64,000 bases of DNA from Pseudalgibacter ostreae (GCF_042427585.1 NZ_JBHMFC010000001.1:107587-171586); one strand, 5' to 3'; shown: positions 1-8,124, counted from the first letter of the stretch. The notes: generated by a model not told the origin, from the letters alone. Numbers and translations are program-made.

Positions 1-1044
1 TTCAATTTTAAATTCGCCCACTTTTGCTTTAGGAAAAAAGTGCGTGCCCTTACCAATATAAACTTTTTTTTGTGTAGCATGAGACCCCGACCCTTTGCTC
101 CATTCACCAAGTTTCTGACCTAAATAATAGCCGCTCCAAAACCCTCTATTATACACGGTCTCCAAGGTTTGCATCCAAGAGATTACTTGTTCTTTACTGT
201 AAGTGCCGTTTTGAATATTATCGATAGCTTCCCGATAACACTTAATCACTTTGGCCACATACTCAGGCGCTCTACCTCGACCCTCAATTTTTAAAACTTT
301 AATCCCTGCATCTAAAACCTCATCTAAAAAATCAATGGTACACAAATCTTTGGGCGACATGATATACTCATTATCCAGCTCCATTTCAAATCCTGTCTCT
401 TGATCGATAACCGTGTATTTTTTTCGACAGTTTTGCTTGCAAGCCCCTCTATTAGCAGAAGAGTTATGAGCATGTAAACTCATATAACATTTACCAGAAA
501 CCGCCATGCAAAGCGCACCATGACCAAATATTTCAATTTCAACCAAGTTTCCAGACGGGCCTTTAATCTGTTCCGTTTCTATCTGTTCGGTTATTTTTTT
601 CACTTGGCGTAAACTCAATTCTCGACTCAACACCATCGTATCTGCAAACATGGCATAAAACTTAACCGTTTCAATATTGGTAATATTGATTTGTGTTGAA
701 ATATGCACCTCCATTTGGGCTTCCCTTGCTATGGAAATTACCGCTTGATCCATCGCAATAACAGCAGTAATATCTGCTTCCTTTGCTTTTTTAATTAAGG
801 TTTTTACTATCGATAAATCGTGGTCGTAAATAATGGTGTTTAGCGTTAAGTAACTTCGCACGCTTTTTGCTTTGCAACGTTTTGAAATTTCTGGCAAATC
901 GTTTAAAGTAAAATTAATAGACGCCCTAGCCCTCATATTCAACTGTTCTACACCAAAATAAACAGAATCTGCCCCATTATCTAGAGCCGCTTGAAGGGAT
1001 TCAAAATTTCCAGCAGGTGCCATTAGTTCTATATTCTGCATCAT
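1..1044 (-). CDS. trhP: Peptidase U32 family protein, probable tRNA U34 hydroxylation enzyme TrhP (3' end cut by window edge)
   Basis: 348 residues are visible; the C-terminus lies beyond position 1. The start is ATG at 1044 or the next codon. A TIM-barrel-like N-terminus begins MAPAGNFESL. The U32 signature EIFGHGALC...SGKC...RGAC..NC follows, with Cys179, Cys186, Cys202 and Cys206 spaced C-x6-C-x15-C-x3-C, the pattern of a [4Fe-4S] site in the RlhA/TrhP group. Family members with these cysteines take part in prephenate-dependent 5-hydroxylation of tRNA U34 (TrhP) or 23S rRNA (RlhA). The start overlaps the stop of trhO by 4 nt (ATGA), so the two are very probably co-translated, and this neighbour is my reason for preferring TrhP over RlhA or a protease role. 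U32 membership is secure; the exact substrate is inferred. Confidence 0.85.
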   Translation of the reverse strand, partial: MMQNIELMAPAGNFESLQAALDNGADSVYFGVEQLNMRARASINFTLNDLPEISKRCKAKSVRSYLTLNTIIYDHDLSIVKTLIKKAKEADITAVIAMDQAVISIAREAQMEVHISTQINITNIETVKFYAMFADTMVLSRELSLRQVKKITEQIETEQIKGPSGNLVEIEIFGHGALCMAVSGKCYMSLHAHNSSANRGACKQNCRKKYTVIDQETGFEMELDNEYIMSPKDLCTIDFLDEVLDAGIKVLKIEGRGRAPEYVAKVIKCYREAIDNIQNGTYSKEQVISWMQTLETVYNRGFWSGYYLGQKLGEWSKGSGSHATQKKVYIGKGTHFFPKAKVGEFKIE

Positions 1045-2123
1045 GATTGCTTGTTTTGATCCACTTTAAACATTTCAAAAATATTCCTTAAATTTTTTTT
1101 AAAAGGTAAATGCTCTGCACGACCTTTTTTAAAGATATCGTTACTATTGCCCTGCCCTTTTCTAAGTGCTTTTTGCTCTTCAAAAGGAAGGGCGTGAATC
1201 TCTTTGCAGGTTGTAGAACAACAATTATCCATTTCTACTTTGCAATCATCACATTGAATAAACAATAAATGACATGCATCATTAGCACAATTGGTATGGA
1301 TATCTGCAGGTTTTCCACATTGGTGGCAACAAGCAATAACATCTTCGCTTATTTTTTCTGCACGACGCTCATCAAAAACAAAATTCTTACCTAAAAACTT
1401 ATTTTCAAGATTCTGCTCTTTTATCTGTCGGGTATATTCTATAATCCCCCCTTCAAGTTGAAATACATTTTGAAAACCTTTATGCTTAAAATATGCACTG
1501 GCTTTTTCACAACGGATGCCACCGGTACAATACATGACCAGTTTTTTATCTGATTTATGCGTTTTTAAATCATTTTCAATAATATCTAAAGATTCCCTAA
1601 ACGTGTCCACATCGGGAGTAATTGCATTTTTAAAGTGGCCTATCTCACTTTCATAATGGTTGCGCATATCTACCAGCACCGTGTTTTCGTCTTCAATAAG
1701 GCTATTAAACTGCTCGGCACTTACATGAACGCCTTTATTGGTAACATCAAACGTGCTGTCGTTTAAACCATCGGCAACAATTTTGTCACGCACTTTTACC
1801 TTCAGTTTTAAGAAGGATTTATTATCTTGCTCTACGGCAATGTTCAAACGGATCCCTTTTAAAAAGGGAACACTATCCAAGTGGGTTTTAAACGCGTTAA
1901 AACGATCGGCCGGAAGAGACAATTGTGCATTTATCCCTTCGTGGGCAACATAGATTCTGCCCAGAACATCTAAAGCGTTCCAGGTTAGAAATAAATGATC
2001 TCTTAAGATTTGTGGGTTTTGAATGTTTGCGTATTGATAAAAAGAAAGCGTTAATCGACTCTTTCCTGCTTGGTCAATTAATTCCGCCCTCTCTTTTGCG
2101 CTTAATGTATTGTACAGTTGCAT
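1041..2123 (-). CDS. trhO: Rhodanese-like tRNA uridine(34) hydroxylase TrhO
   Basis: 360 aa, the usual length of the YceA/TrhO family. TrhO uses molecular oxygen to make 5-hydroxyuridine at tRNA position 34. An N-terminal acylphosphatase-like region (about 25-120) carries the family motif YVAHEGINAQLS; a rhodanese domain (about 140-235) has the active-site loop CTGGIRC with Cys199 and Cys205. The C-terminal part is Cys-rich (CCHQCGKP, CANDAC, CDDCK, CCSTTC) and could bind metal. Start ATG at 2123, with a TATCTTTG promoter element about 40 nt upstream. The stop TGA overlaps the ATG of the downstream U32 gene, giving a two-gene unit in which both the O2-dependent and the prephenate-dependent enzyme for the same nucleotide may be made from one mRNA. 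Confidence 0.93.
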   Translation of the reverse strand: MQLYNTLSAKERAELIDQAGKSRLTLSFYQYANIQNPQILRDHLFLTWNALDVLGRIYVAHEGINAQLSLPADRFNAFKTHLDSVPFLKGIRLNIAVEQDNKSFLKLKVKVRDKIVADGLNDSTFDVTNKGVHVSAEQFNSLIEDENTVLVDMRNHYESEIGHFKNAITPDVDTFRESLDIIENDLKTHKSDKKLVMYCTGGIRCEKASAYFKHKGFQNVFQLEGGIIEYTRQIKEQNLENKFLGKNFVFDERRAEKISEDVIACCHQCGKPADIHTNCANDACHLLFIQCDDCKVEMDNCCSTTCKEIHALPFEEQKALRKGQGNSNDIFKKGRAEHLPFKKNLRNIFEMFKVDQNKQS

Positions 2124-2162
2124 GCTATACTAATGGTTTAAGGTTAAAAAGTTATTTAGCCG

Positions 2163-2170
2163 CAAAGATA
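2163..2170 (-). promoter_or_regulatory. Probable -7 element of the trhO promoter
   Basis: TATCTTTG on the minus strand matches the Bacteroidota -7 consensus TAnnTTTG. A TTTG lies 16 nt upstream, closer than the usual 19-21, so only the -7 part is convincing. The predicted leader is about 35 nt. Confidence 0.4.
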
Positions 2171-2272
2171 CCATTTTAGTTAAAAGCAAATATATGCAAG
2201 CGCAAAAATTATAGAGGATAGCACTAAAAAGGGCATATAATAAGATTATAGCACCTAAATGTTCCTGTAAAT

Positions 2273-2310
2273 AAAAAAAAGCACTTTCATAAGAAAAGAA
2301 AGTGCTTTTT
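2273..2310 (-). terminator. Intrinsic terminator of the candidate RNA
   Basis: The stem AAAAAGCACTTTC (2276-2288) pairs perfectly with GAAAGTGCTTTTT (2298-2310), with a 9-nt loop and a run of eight U in the leftward transcript. It lies between divergent genes, where no terminator is needed for trhO or recA, which supports a separate transcript. It could also work rightward with five U. Confidence 0.75.
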
Positions 2311-2465
2311 CTAATTAGCTCGACCAAGTAATGACCTAAAAAGCACTTAAAAACAATTCGAGCCATTATCATCGGCACACCATTATCTGCTTATAAACAG
2401 AAACCGAGACACCTTATGAGAAAACTATTTTTTTAAAACCCATAGGCAAAACGGTAATGGTTTAC
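2273..2465 (-). ncRNA. Candidate structured small RNA or leader RNA of about 190 nt upstream of trhO
   Basis: A near-consensus promoter (2470-2500) points leftward into a non-coding stretch that ends in an intrinsic terminator at 2273-2310. By hand I find nested pairings: 2455-2461 with 2379-2385; 2452-2455 with 2403-2406 (sharing base 2455 with the first stem); 2441-2446 with 2412-2418 (one bulge); 2396-2400 with 2387-2391. Together these suggest a three-way junction. A further helix joins 2358-2363 to 2318-2323. The segment 2338-2348 is complementary over 11 nt to 2300-2310, the same bases used by the terminator, so an antiterminator/terminator choice is possible. The ends are estimates. 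It may be a free small RNA (a 6S-type RNA is one option) or the attenuated leader of trhO-trhP, whose ATG lies 150 nt further on. No coding frame fits. Confidence 0.5.
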
Positions 2466-2469
2466 CCTC

Positions 2470-2500
2470 CAAATTTAATTTAGGGAGATTTCATAGCAAA
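2470..2500 (-). promoter_or_regulatory. Consensus Bacteroidota promoter for the candidate RNA
   Basis: On the minus strand TTTG (2497-2500) is separated by exactly 19 nt from TAAATTTG (2470-2477), matching the primary sigma consensus TTTG-N19-21-TAnnTTTG at every defined position. The start is expected near 2462-2466. Confidence 0.6.
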
Positions 2501-2557
2501 GTTTTTCCCGCGTTTATTATAGAGACGCAAAAAGAGCAAAAAGGTTGCGTGATAAAA

Positions 2558-2588
2558 TTGTATTGTGATAAAAGTTATAGTAATTTAG
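2558..2588 (+). promoter_or_regulatory. Possible recA promoter
   Basis: TTG (2558-2560), 20-nt spacer, TAATTTAG (2581-2588; one mismatch to TAnnTTTG). The predicted start near 2595 leaves a leader of about 25 nt before the recA ATG. I saw no obvious SOS-type operator. Confidence 0.35.
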
Positions 2589-2618
2589 CATCCATTACTT
2601 TAGAAAAAACAAATAAAA

Positions 2619-3635
2619 ATGAGCAGCGAAAAAGAAGCAAAATTAAAAGCGTTAAAACTTACATTAGATAAATTAGATAAAGCCTACGGAAAAGGTACCG
2701 TAATGAAAATGAGCGATTCAGCGGTTGTAGATGTGGAAGCTATTTCATCGGGCTCTTTAGGCTTAGATATTGCTATGGGTGTTGGCGGATATCCACGCGG
2801 AAGAGTGATTGAAATATATGGTCCGGAATCTTCCGGAAAAACAACCTTGACCCTGCACGCCATTGCAGAAGCTCAAAAGGCAGGAGGTATTGCAGCTTTT
2901 ATTGATGCAGAGCATGCTTTTGATAGGTTTTATGCTGAAAAACTAGGTGTGGATATTGATAATTTAATTATCTCACAACCTGATAATGGTGAACAAGCAT
3001 TAGAAATTGCAGATAATTTAATCCGTTCTGGAGCAATTGATATTGTCGTTATAGATTCAGTAGCGGCTTTAACTCCAAAAAGTGAAATAGAAGGCGAAAT
3101 GGGCGATTCTAAAATGGGCTTACATGCGCGTTTAATGTCACAAGCCTTAAGAAAACTTACAGGATCCATCAGCAAAACCAATTGTACCGTAATATTTATT
3201 AACCAATTGCGTGAAAAAATAGGGGTGATGTTTGGAAATCCAGAAACCACTACAGGTGGTAACGCCTTAAAATTTTATGCCTCTGTACGATTGGATATTC
3301 GCCGTTCTACACAAATTAAAGATAGTGCTGGAAACGTATTGGGCAATAAAACCCGAGTTAAAGTGGTTAAAAACAAAGTCGCACCACCATTTAAAATGGC
3401 CGAATTCGACATCATGTATGGTGAAGGCGTTTCAAAAGTTGGAGAAATACTGGATATAGCCGTTGAAAACGAAATCGTTAAGAAAAGCGGCTCATGGTTT
3501 AGCTATGAAGACACTAAACTAGGGCAAGGTAGAGATGCTGTTAAAGCCCTCATTAAAGATAACCCAGAGCTCATGGACGAACTGGAAGCCAAGGTAAGGG
3601 TAATTGCCAAAGCTGCTAATTCTTCAGATGAATAA
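2619..3635 (+). CDS. recA: Recombinase RecA
   Basis: 338 aa, typical bacterial RecA length. RecA forms filaments on single-stranded DNA, drives homologous pairing and strand exchange and activates SOS autoproteolysis where LexA exists. Walker A GPESSGKTT lies at residues 68-76, Walker B-like IDIVVIDSVAAL further on, and the DNA-binding loops are represented by the MGLHARLMSQALRK and FGNPETTTGGNALKFY blocks. The start ATG is preceded by an A-rich leader. It is monocistronic: a strong terminator follows the stop within 10 nt. Upstream and divergent lies the candidate RNA and trhO. Confidence 0.99.
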   Translation: MSSEKEAKLKALKLTLDKLDKAYGKGTVMKMSDSAVVDVEAISSGSLGLDIAMGVGGYPRGRVIEIYGPESSGKTTLTLHAIAEAQKAGGIAAFIDAEHAFDRFYAEKLGVDIDNLIISQPDNGEQALEIADNLIRSGAIDIVVIDSVAALTPKSEIEGEMGDSKMGLHARLMSQALRKLTGSISKTNCTVIFINQLREKIGVMFGNPETTTGGNALKFYASVRLDIRRSTQIKDSAGNVLGNKTRVKVVKNKVAPPFKMAEFDIMYGEGVSKVGEILDIAVENEIVKKSGSWFSYEDTKLGQGRDAVKALIKDNPELMDELEAKVRVIAKAANSSDE

Positions 3636-3642
3636 ATTTTTT

Positions 3643-3673
3643 AAAATCCCGAATCTCTCGGGATTTTTTTTTT
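3643..3673 (+). terminator. recA terminator
   Basis: AAAATCCCGA pairs with TCGGGATTTT across a 5-nt loop and runs into a tract of ten T. It starts 8 nt after the recA stop. Confidence 0.9.
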
Positions 3674-3728
3674 GCTCTCACGCAACCATTTTGACATATG
3701 CGCATCTAAGAAATAAACATGTATTAAA

Positions 3729-4142
3729 ATGAAAAAAATTATATTCTTTAGCATGACACTGCTTTTCTTAACGTCTTGCAGCCTCAACGACGATGACAGC
3801 AACAACTTTAGCTTAGATCTTTTGCCTGTAGAAAGCGTGGACATTCCAGAAGAATTCACCTTAGGAGAAGTTTACCCCATAAAAGTGAACTATCTTAAGC
3901 CATCTACCTGCCATAGTTTTAGAGATTTCTATTATTCTAAAAAGAACAATGAACGTACCGTAGCCATCATTAACTATGATTTCGATAGAAATGATTGTAA
4001 AGACTTAGAAGACGATCTAACAAGTGCTACCTTTAACTTTAAAGTAACAGGTAACGGCTCTTACATCTTTAAGTTTTGGCAAGGTGAAGATGAAAACAAT
4101 GAAGATCAGTACCTGATTATTGAAGTACCTGTTGTAGAATAA
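3729..4142 (+). CDS. Small predicted lipoprotein, function unknown
   Basis: 137 aa. An N-terminal signal (MKKIIFFSMTLLFLTSC) ends in a lipobox with Cys17, followed by an Asp-rich stretch (LNDDDSNN) as often seen at the mature end of exported Bacteroidota lipoproteins. The rest is a small, mostly beta domain with two Cys (about 59 and 87) that might form a disulfide, and an acidic C-terminus. I do not recognise the family. The stop lies 17 nt before the sigma factor gene, so it probably belongs to the same transcript and may be a surface or periplasmic sensor component, but that is inference from position only. Confidence 0.8.
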   Translation: MKKIIFFSMTLLFLTSCSLNDDDSNNFSLDLLPVESVDIPEEFTLGEVYPIKVNYLKPSTCHSFRDFYYSKKNNERTVAIINYDFDRNDCKDLEDDLTSATFNFKVTGNGSYIFKFWQGEDENNEDQYLIIEVPVVE

Positions 4143-4159
4143 TACTTAACCTTTAATAC

Positions 4160-4711
4160 GTGTTCAATTTGAGTTTAAATCAACTCATAGAAGATTGTAA
4201 AAGTGACAATACCAAAGCACAAAGCGAATTATACAAGCTCTTTTCGAGTAAGTTATTTTCGATATGCCTAAAGTATTCGCGTAATTATGCCGAAGCGGAA
4301 GATAATTTGCAGGATTCTTTTTTAACAATATTCAGTAAAATTGAACAGTTTAAACATAAAGGCTCTTTTGAAGGTTGGTTAAAACGCATTACCGTAAACA
4401 CCGTAATGCAGCGGTACAGAAAAGAAAAAGTATTTGAAATCGTAAACGAAACCGCCGCCGATGAGATTGAAATAGATATTGACGAAGAAGAGGTCTCTTT
4501 AGACTTTCTTCTAAAATGTATCCAAAACCTACCCGACAGATATCGACTTGTTTTCAACCTATATGTTCTTGATGGGTACTCGCATAAAGAGATTGCCGAA
4601 ATGCTAAGCATTAACATAGGCACTTCAAAATCTAATTTAGCACGAGCAAGACAACAGTTAAAGGATACTATAGAAAACCATAAAACCTCCAATAGTTTAC
4701 AGTCCTTATAG
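4160..4711 (+). CDS. RNA polymerase sigma factor, ECF (sigma-70) family
   Basis: 183 aa. Sigma region 2 is seen around residues 25-95 (AEDNLQDSFLTIF, then GSFEGWLKRITVNT), and region 4 at about 120-175 (LPDRYRLVFNLYVLDGYSHKEIAEMLSI, with the helix-turn-helix around HKEIAEMLSINIGTSKSNL). The two are joined by an acidic linker (EIEIDIDEEEV). The start is GTG at 4160; TTG at 4169, giving MSLNQLI, is an alternative. The stop TAG touches the ATG of the next gene, which encodes a membrane protein in the position of an anti-sigma factor. It likely switches on a small envelope-related regulon; the target promoters are not visible. Confidence 0.93.
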   Translation: MFNLSLNQLIEDCKSDNTKAQSELYKLFSSKLFSICLKYSRNYAEAEDNLQDSFLTIFSKIEQFKHKGSFEGWLKRITVNTVMQRYRKEKVFEIVNETAADEIEIDIDEEEVSLDFLLKCIQNLPDRYRLVFNLYVLDGYSHKEIAEMLSINIGTSKSNLARARQQLKDTIENHKTSNSLQSL

Positions 4712-6223
4712 ATGAGTGATAAAAAAAACATAGATCGATTATTTCAAGAGCGTTTCAAAAATTTTGATGTTACGCCCGATGATGCCGTTTGGAATAGCAT
4801 ATCGGCCAAGTTAAATGAGAAAAAGAAGAACCGAAAGATAGTTCCAATATGGTGGCGGTACGCTGGCGCAGCTGCATTCTTTCTCCTTTTTTTAACCGTG
4901 GGCATCAAATACTTTAACCATAGCCCTAATATCATACGTCCTAATCCAATTATAGGAAATGAAAACACCACAAGAAGCAGTGGCCCTGAAACACAGCTGC
5001 TAGAAAACGAAGCCACCCAACAACTAGCACGAGATCAGGAGGCCGTTTTAAAATCTAATTCTAAAAAAACTATTTCAGAAGGCACGATAACCTCAGTGGC
5101 AGCAGAAACTTCGTATAAAAAAGTAAAATCAGGAAACGCTACTAATTCATCCTTAAAAAACACGTCAAATACCATTTTAGATGGTGATAAAACCAATGAA
5201 ATTGCGAAAAATTCCGAAGAAAAAAACGAGAATACTATCCCGAACAAAGTGCTTAAAAAGGAGACGAAAGCTGACACTTTTTCTATTGCAGAAACCACTA
5301 GTAAAGAAAACGCTACAGTCCATCAAGAAACATCTTCTTTTAAAAATGCTACAACAGACATCATTGTTGATAATAACATTATCGCCGATAGCGACACAAG
5401 TACCGCCATCGTTAAAAATGAAGATAAAAACACAACGCGCACTATAGAAGAGGCATTAGAAACCAACCCAGACCTCATAGAAAAAGAAAAGCCATTTAAC
5501 CGATGGAGCCTTACCCCAAATGTGGCACCTGTATATTTCAATACCCTATCGGAAGGATCTTCAATAAGCAATGAATTTAATCAGAATTCAAAAACATCTG
5601 AAGCCAACATGAGCTATGGCATTTCCGCAAGTTATGCAGTAAACCACAAACTGAGCATCCGTTCAGGAGTGAACAAAGTAAATTTAGGCTATAACACCAA
5701 TGATGTACTTGTTTTTGAAACTTTGGCAAAAAGCTCTACTTCAAGTATTCTTAGCGGCAACGTAAGTAGCCAGAAAAAAACGCCTTCTAATATCAATACC
5801 TCTGAGAACGTTGGTTTTTTAAGCGCCACAAGTTTTGAATCGGGCCGAACTCCTGAAACATTCACCCCAACATCTGTTAATCAATCCATTTCGTATATAG
5901 AAGTACCTGTAGAAATTCAATACACCGTTTTGGACAGAAGACTAGGGCTTAATCTTATTGGCGGTTTTAGTTCTTTCTTTTTAAGCGGAAACGAACTATC
6001 TACAGGCGATCAAAGCACACTTCCCTACATGGAAGCTAATAACATCAATGATGTAAGTTATAGTGCTAATTTAGGCTTAGGCTTTCAATATAAATTTTCG
6101 GAAAAATTAAATTTGAATTTAGAACCTATGTTCAAATATCAAATAAACACCTTTAACAATACGTCTGGCAATTTCACACCTTATTTTATAGGAGTATATA
6201 CCGGCATCGGATTTAAATTTTAG
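4712..6223 (+). CDS. Membrane-anchored protein with outer-membrane beta-barrel-like C-terminus, putative anti-sigma partner
   Basis: 503 aa, starting directly after the sigma factor stop. Residues 1-45 are cytoplasmic by charge and contain the FDVTPDDAVWNSI pattern common in Bacteroidota anti-sigma-like proteins. One hydrophobic helix spans about 47-67. A long low-complexity region rich in Asn, Thr, Glu and Lys (about 75-255) follows. The last 240 residues alternate in beta-barrel fashion and end in a terminal Phe (GIGFKF), like outer membrane barrels. An inner-membrane anchor joined by a spacer to a barrel-like domain is a puzzling topology. The anti-sigma role is inferred from gene order and the N-terminal motif; the C-terminal fold from residue pattern only. 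Confidence 0.8.
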   Translation: MSDKKNIDRLFQERFKNFDVTPDDAVWNSISAKLNEKKKNRKIVPIWWRYAGAAAFFLLFLTVGIKYFNHSPNIIRPNPIIGNENTTRSSGPETQLLENEATQQLARDQEAVLKSNSKKTISEGTITSVAAETSYKKVKSGNATNSSLKNTSNTILDGDKTNEIAKNSEEKNENTIPNKVLKKETKADTFSIAETTSKENATVHQETSSFKNATTDIIVDNNIIADSDTSTAIVKNEDKNTTRTIEEALETNPDLIEKEKPFNRWSLTPNVAPVYFNTLSEGSSISNEFNQNSKTSEANMSYGISASYAVNHKLSIRSGVNKVNLGYNTNDVLVFETLAKSSTSSILSGNVSSQKKTPSNINTSENVGFLSATSFESGRTPETFTPTSVNQSISYIEVPVEIQYTVLDRRLGLNLIGGFSSFFLSGNELSTGDQSTLPYMEANNINDVSYSANLGLGFQYKFSEKLNLNLEPMFKYQINTFNNTSGNFTPYFIGVYTGIGFKF

Positions 6224-6279
6224 GTTTTTGGTTAAATCTGGATATTGGTTTTCCCTTTTTTATTGAAAAGCAATATCGC

Positions 6280-6311
6280 AAAGCACTGCTCCTCCCCAAG
6301 GGTAGTGCTTT
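6280..6311. terminator. Possible shared terminator between convergent genes
   Basis: AAAGCACT (6280-6287) pairs with AGTGCTTT (6304-6311) around a 16-nt loop. T-runs on either side are short, so it is weak. It overlaps the stop codon of the leftward plsC gene. Confidence 0.45.
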
Positions 6312-7047
6312 ATATTTGAAAGCGTTGCAATTGATTTAATATAATAGTTCTTGCCTGGTGGTTTAATGGTTTAGTGTCTTTAACCCCCAGTCCTTTGGTT
6401 TCTATAAACGGGTGCATTTTTACACGCATTTTACCAGGACTTCCACTAAAAAAATTATAGGACAAACGTTTTTTATTATCGGCAAATGTTAGCGGCACAA
6501 TAGGTATCTGATGGTTTATAGCTAACCTAAACGCACCATCTTTAAATGCATCCAAAACAATATTGCCTTCAGGCACACCTCCCTCAGGAAATATACAAAT
6601 ACTCAAACCCGATTTTAAGCGTCTTTGTGCACTTAAAAAAACGGCTTGTCTGCTTTTTGCCGAACTTCTATCAACCAAAATACAGGTGCGTTTATAAAAA
6701 AAGCCAAATAATGGTATTTTAGCCAATTCTTTTTTACCAACAAAAACAAACGGATTTTTAACGCAGACCAGCATCAGCATAATGTCGGTCATGGAGGTAT
6801 GGTTGGCAATAAACATATAGCTTTTTTCCTTTTTTGGAACCTGCATACGCTCAATCTTATAATTAAAGCCCATACCTACTAAAATAAATTTAGACCATAA
6901 GCGTGCTAATTTAAAAAAAAACGGATACCAAGACTCCTTTAGTATAGATACCAAAAGAACAGGAAGCATTACAAGAATAGGCAATGCAATAAGGATATAA
7001 AACCAAATACGGTAAAATAGCCAAAAAATGTACTTGAATAACTTCAT
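6310..7047 (-). CDS. plsC: 1-acyl-sn-glycerol-3-phosphate acyltransferase (PlsC family)
   Basis: 245 aa. It transfers an acyl chain to lysophosphatidic acid, or a related lysolipid, at the inner membrane. The acyltransferase box NHTSMTD (His83, Asp88; HX4D) and the later FPEGG motif (substrate binding) are present, after an N-terminal hydrophobic region of one or two helices (about 7-36). I chose ATG at 7047; an upstream TTG at 7056 would add three residues but is less likely. It is monocistronic, and divergent from trpS. Ornithine- or glycine-lipid acyltransferases share these motifs, so the acceptor is not proven. Confidence 0.85.
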   Translation of the reverse strand: MKLFKYIFWLFYRIWFYILIALPILVMLPVLLVSILKESWYPFFFKLARLWSKFILVGMGFNYKIERMQVPKKEKSYMFIANHTSMTDIMLMLVCVKNPFVFVGKKELAKIPLFGFFYKRTCILVDRSSAKSRQAVFLSAQRRLKSGLSICIFPEGGVPEGNIVLDAFKDGAFRLAINHQIPIVPLTFADNKKRLSYNFFSGSPGKMRVKMHPFIETKGLGVKDTKPLNHQARTIILNQLQRFQI

Positions 7048-7094
7048 GGGCTCCAAAACTACTTAAATTAATGATACAATTCTATTAAAAAATC

Positions 7095-7102
7095 TACCTT
7101 TG
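7095..7102 (+). promoter_or_regulatory. trpS promoter -7 element
   Basis: TACCTTTG is a perfect TAnnTTTG match 28 nt before the trpS ATG. No clear TTG -33 element is seen at the expected distance. Confidence 0.5.
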
Positions 7103-7130
7103 CACCCAGAATTAAATTTGAGTTAATACT

Positions 7131-8099
7131 ATGGCACGAATACTTACAGGCATACAGAGCACAGGAACACCGCATTTAGGAAATATTTTAGGAGCCGTTA
7201 TTCCAGCAATTAATATGGCTAACAACCCTAAAAACGAATCGTTTTTATTTATTGCAAATATGCACACCTTAACCCTAATTAAGGATGCAGAAACTTTAAA
7301 ACAAAACACTTACGCTGTTGCGGCTACATGGTTGGCCTTTGGTTTAGATATTGAAAAGACCGTGTTTTACAGACAAAGCGATGTACCACAAACAACGGAA
7401 TTGGCTTGGTATTTAAATTGTTTTTTTCCATATCAACGCCTCACACTCGCCCATAGTTTTAAAGATAAAGCCGATAGACTGGAAGACGTTAATGCTGGGT
7501 TATTCTCTTATCCTATGCTTATGGCAGCAGATATTTTACTATATGATGCAGAAATTATTCCTGTTGGTAAAGACCAGCTACAGCACATTGAAATGACCCG
7601 TGATGTTGCCTCGCGTTTCCATGCTAAAATGGGTGACGTTTTTGTATTGCCTGAAGGAAAAATTCAAGAAAACACTATGCTTATTCCGGGAATTGACGGT
7701 GAAAAAATGAGCAAAAGCCGAAACAACACCATTAATATTTTCGTAAACGACAAAACATTACGCAAACAAATTATGGCCATTCAAACAGATAGCACGCCGC
7801 TTGAAGACCCAAAAGATTGGAGCACCTGTAATTGTTTTGCTATTTATAGCTTATTAGCCAACGATGCGCAATTAGCAACAATGAAAGCGCATTACGAAAA
7901 CGGCAATTATGGTTATGGCCATGCTAAACAAGCGTTATATGATTTGGTTGTAGATAAGTTTGCTGTAGAACGCGAACGTTACAACTATTATATGGCGAAC
8001 CTAGGCGAAATTGATAAGGCCTTAGCTATTGGTGCCGAAAAAGCGAAACGAGTTGCTAATGACGTTTTAAAACGGGTTCGCGACAAAGTGGGGTTTTAA
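7131..8099 (+). CDS. trpS: Tryptophanyl-tRNA synthetase
   Basis: 322 aa, normal for bacterial TrpRS. It charges tRNA-Trp with tryptophan using ATP. Class I signatures: the HIGH-equivalent TPHLGN at residues 13-18 and KMSKS at 192-196. The N-terminal GIQSTGTPHLGN and the YPMLMAADILLY block are typical of the family. It starts at ATG with a promoter element upstream. It is monocistronic between divergent plsC and convergent dprA, with 25 nt separating its stop from that of dprA. Confidence 0.98.
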   Translation: MARILTGIQSTGTPHLGNILGAVIPAINMANNPKNESFLFIANMHTLTLIKDAETLKQNTYAVAATWLAFGLDIEKTVFYRQSDVPQTTELAWYLNCFFPYQRLTLAHSFKDKADRLEDVNAGLFSYPMLMAADILLYDAEIIPVGKDQLQHIEMTRDVASRFHAKMGDVFVLPEGKIQENTMLIPGIDGEKMSKSRNNTINIFVNDKTLRKQIMAIQTDSTPLEDPKDWSTCNCFAIYSLLANDAQLATMKAHYENGNYGYGHAKQALYDLVVDKFAVERERYNYYMANLGEIDKALAIGAEKAKRVANDVLKRVRDKVGF

Positions 8100-8124
8100 C
8101 AGGTTTTCGGTATTTGAACAAGCT

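Noticed and set aside
2130..2378. Leftward reading frame of 82 codons upstream of trhO
   Set aside because: It runs straight through a perfect terminator hairpin and the trhO promoter, and its product has no recognisable features.
5035..5571. Antisense reading frames inside the sigma-partner gene
   Set aside because: They are frames opened by the low-complexity Asn/Thr/Lys region; no start signals or family features.
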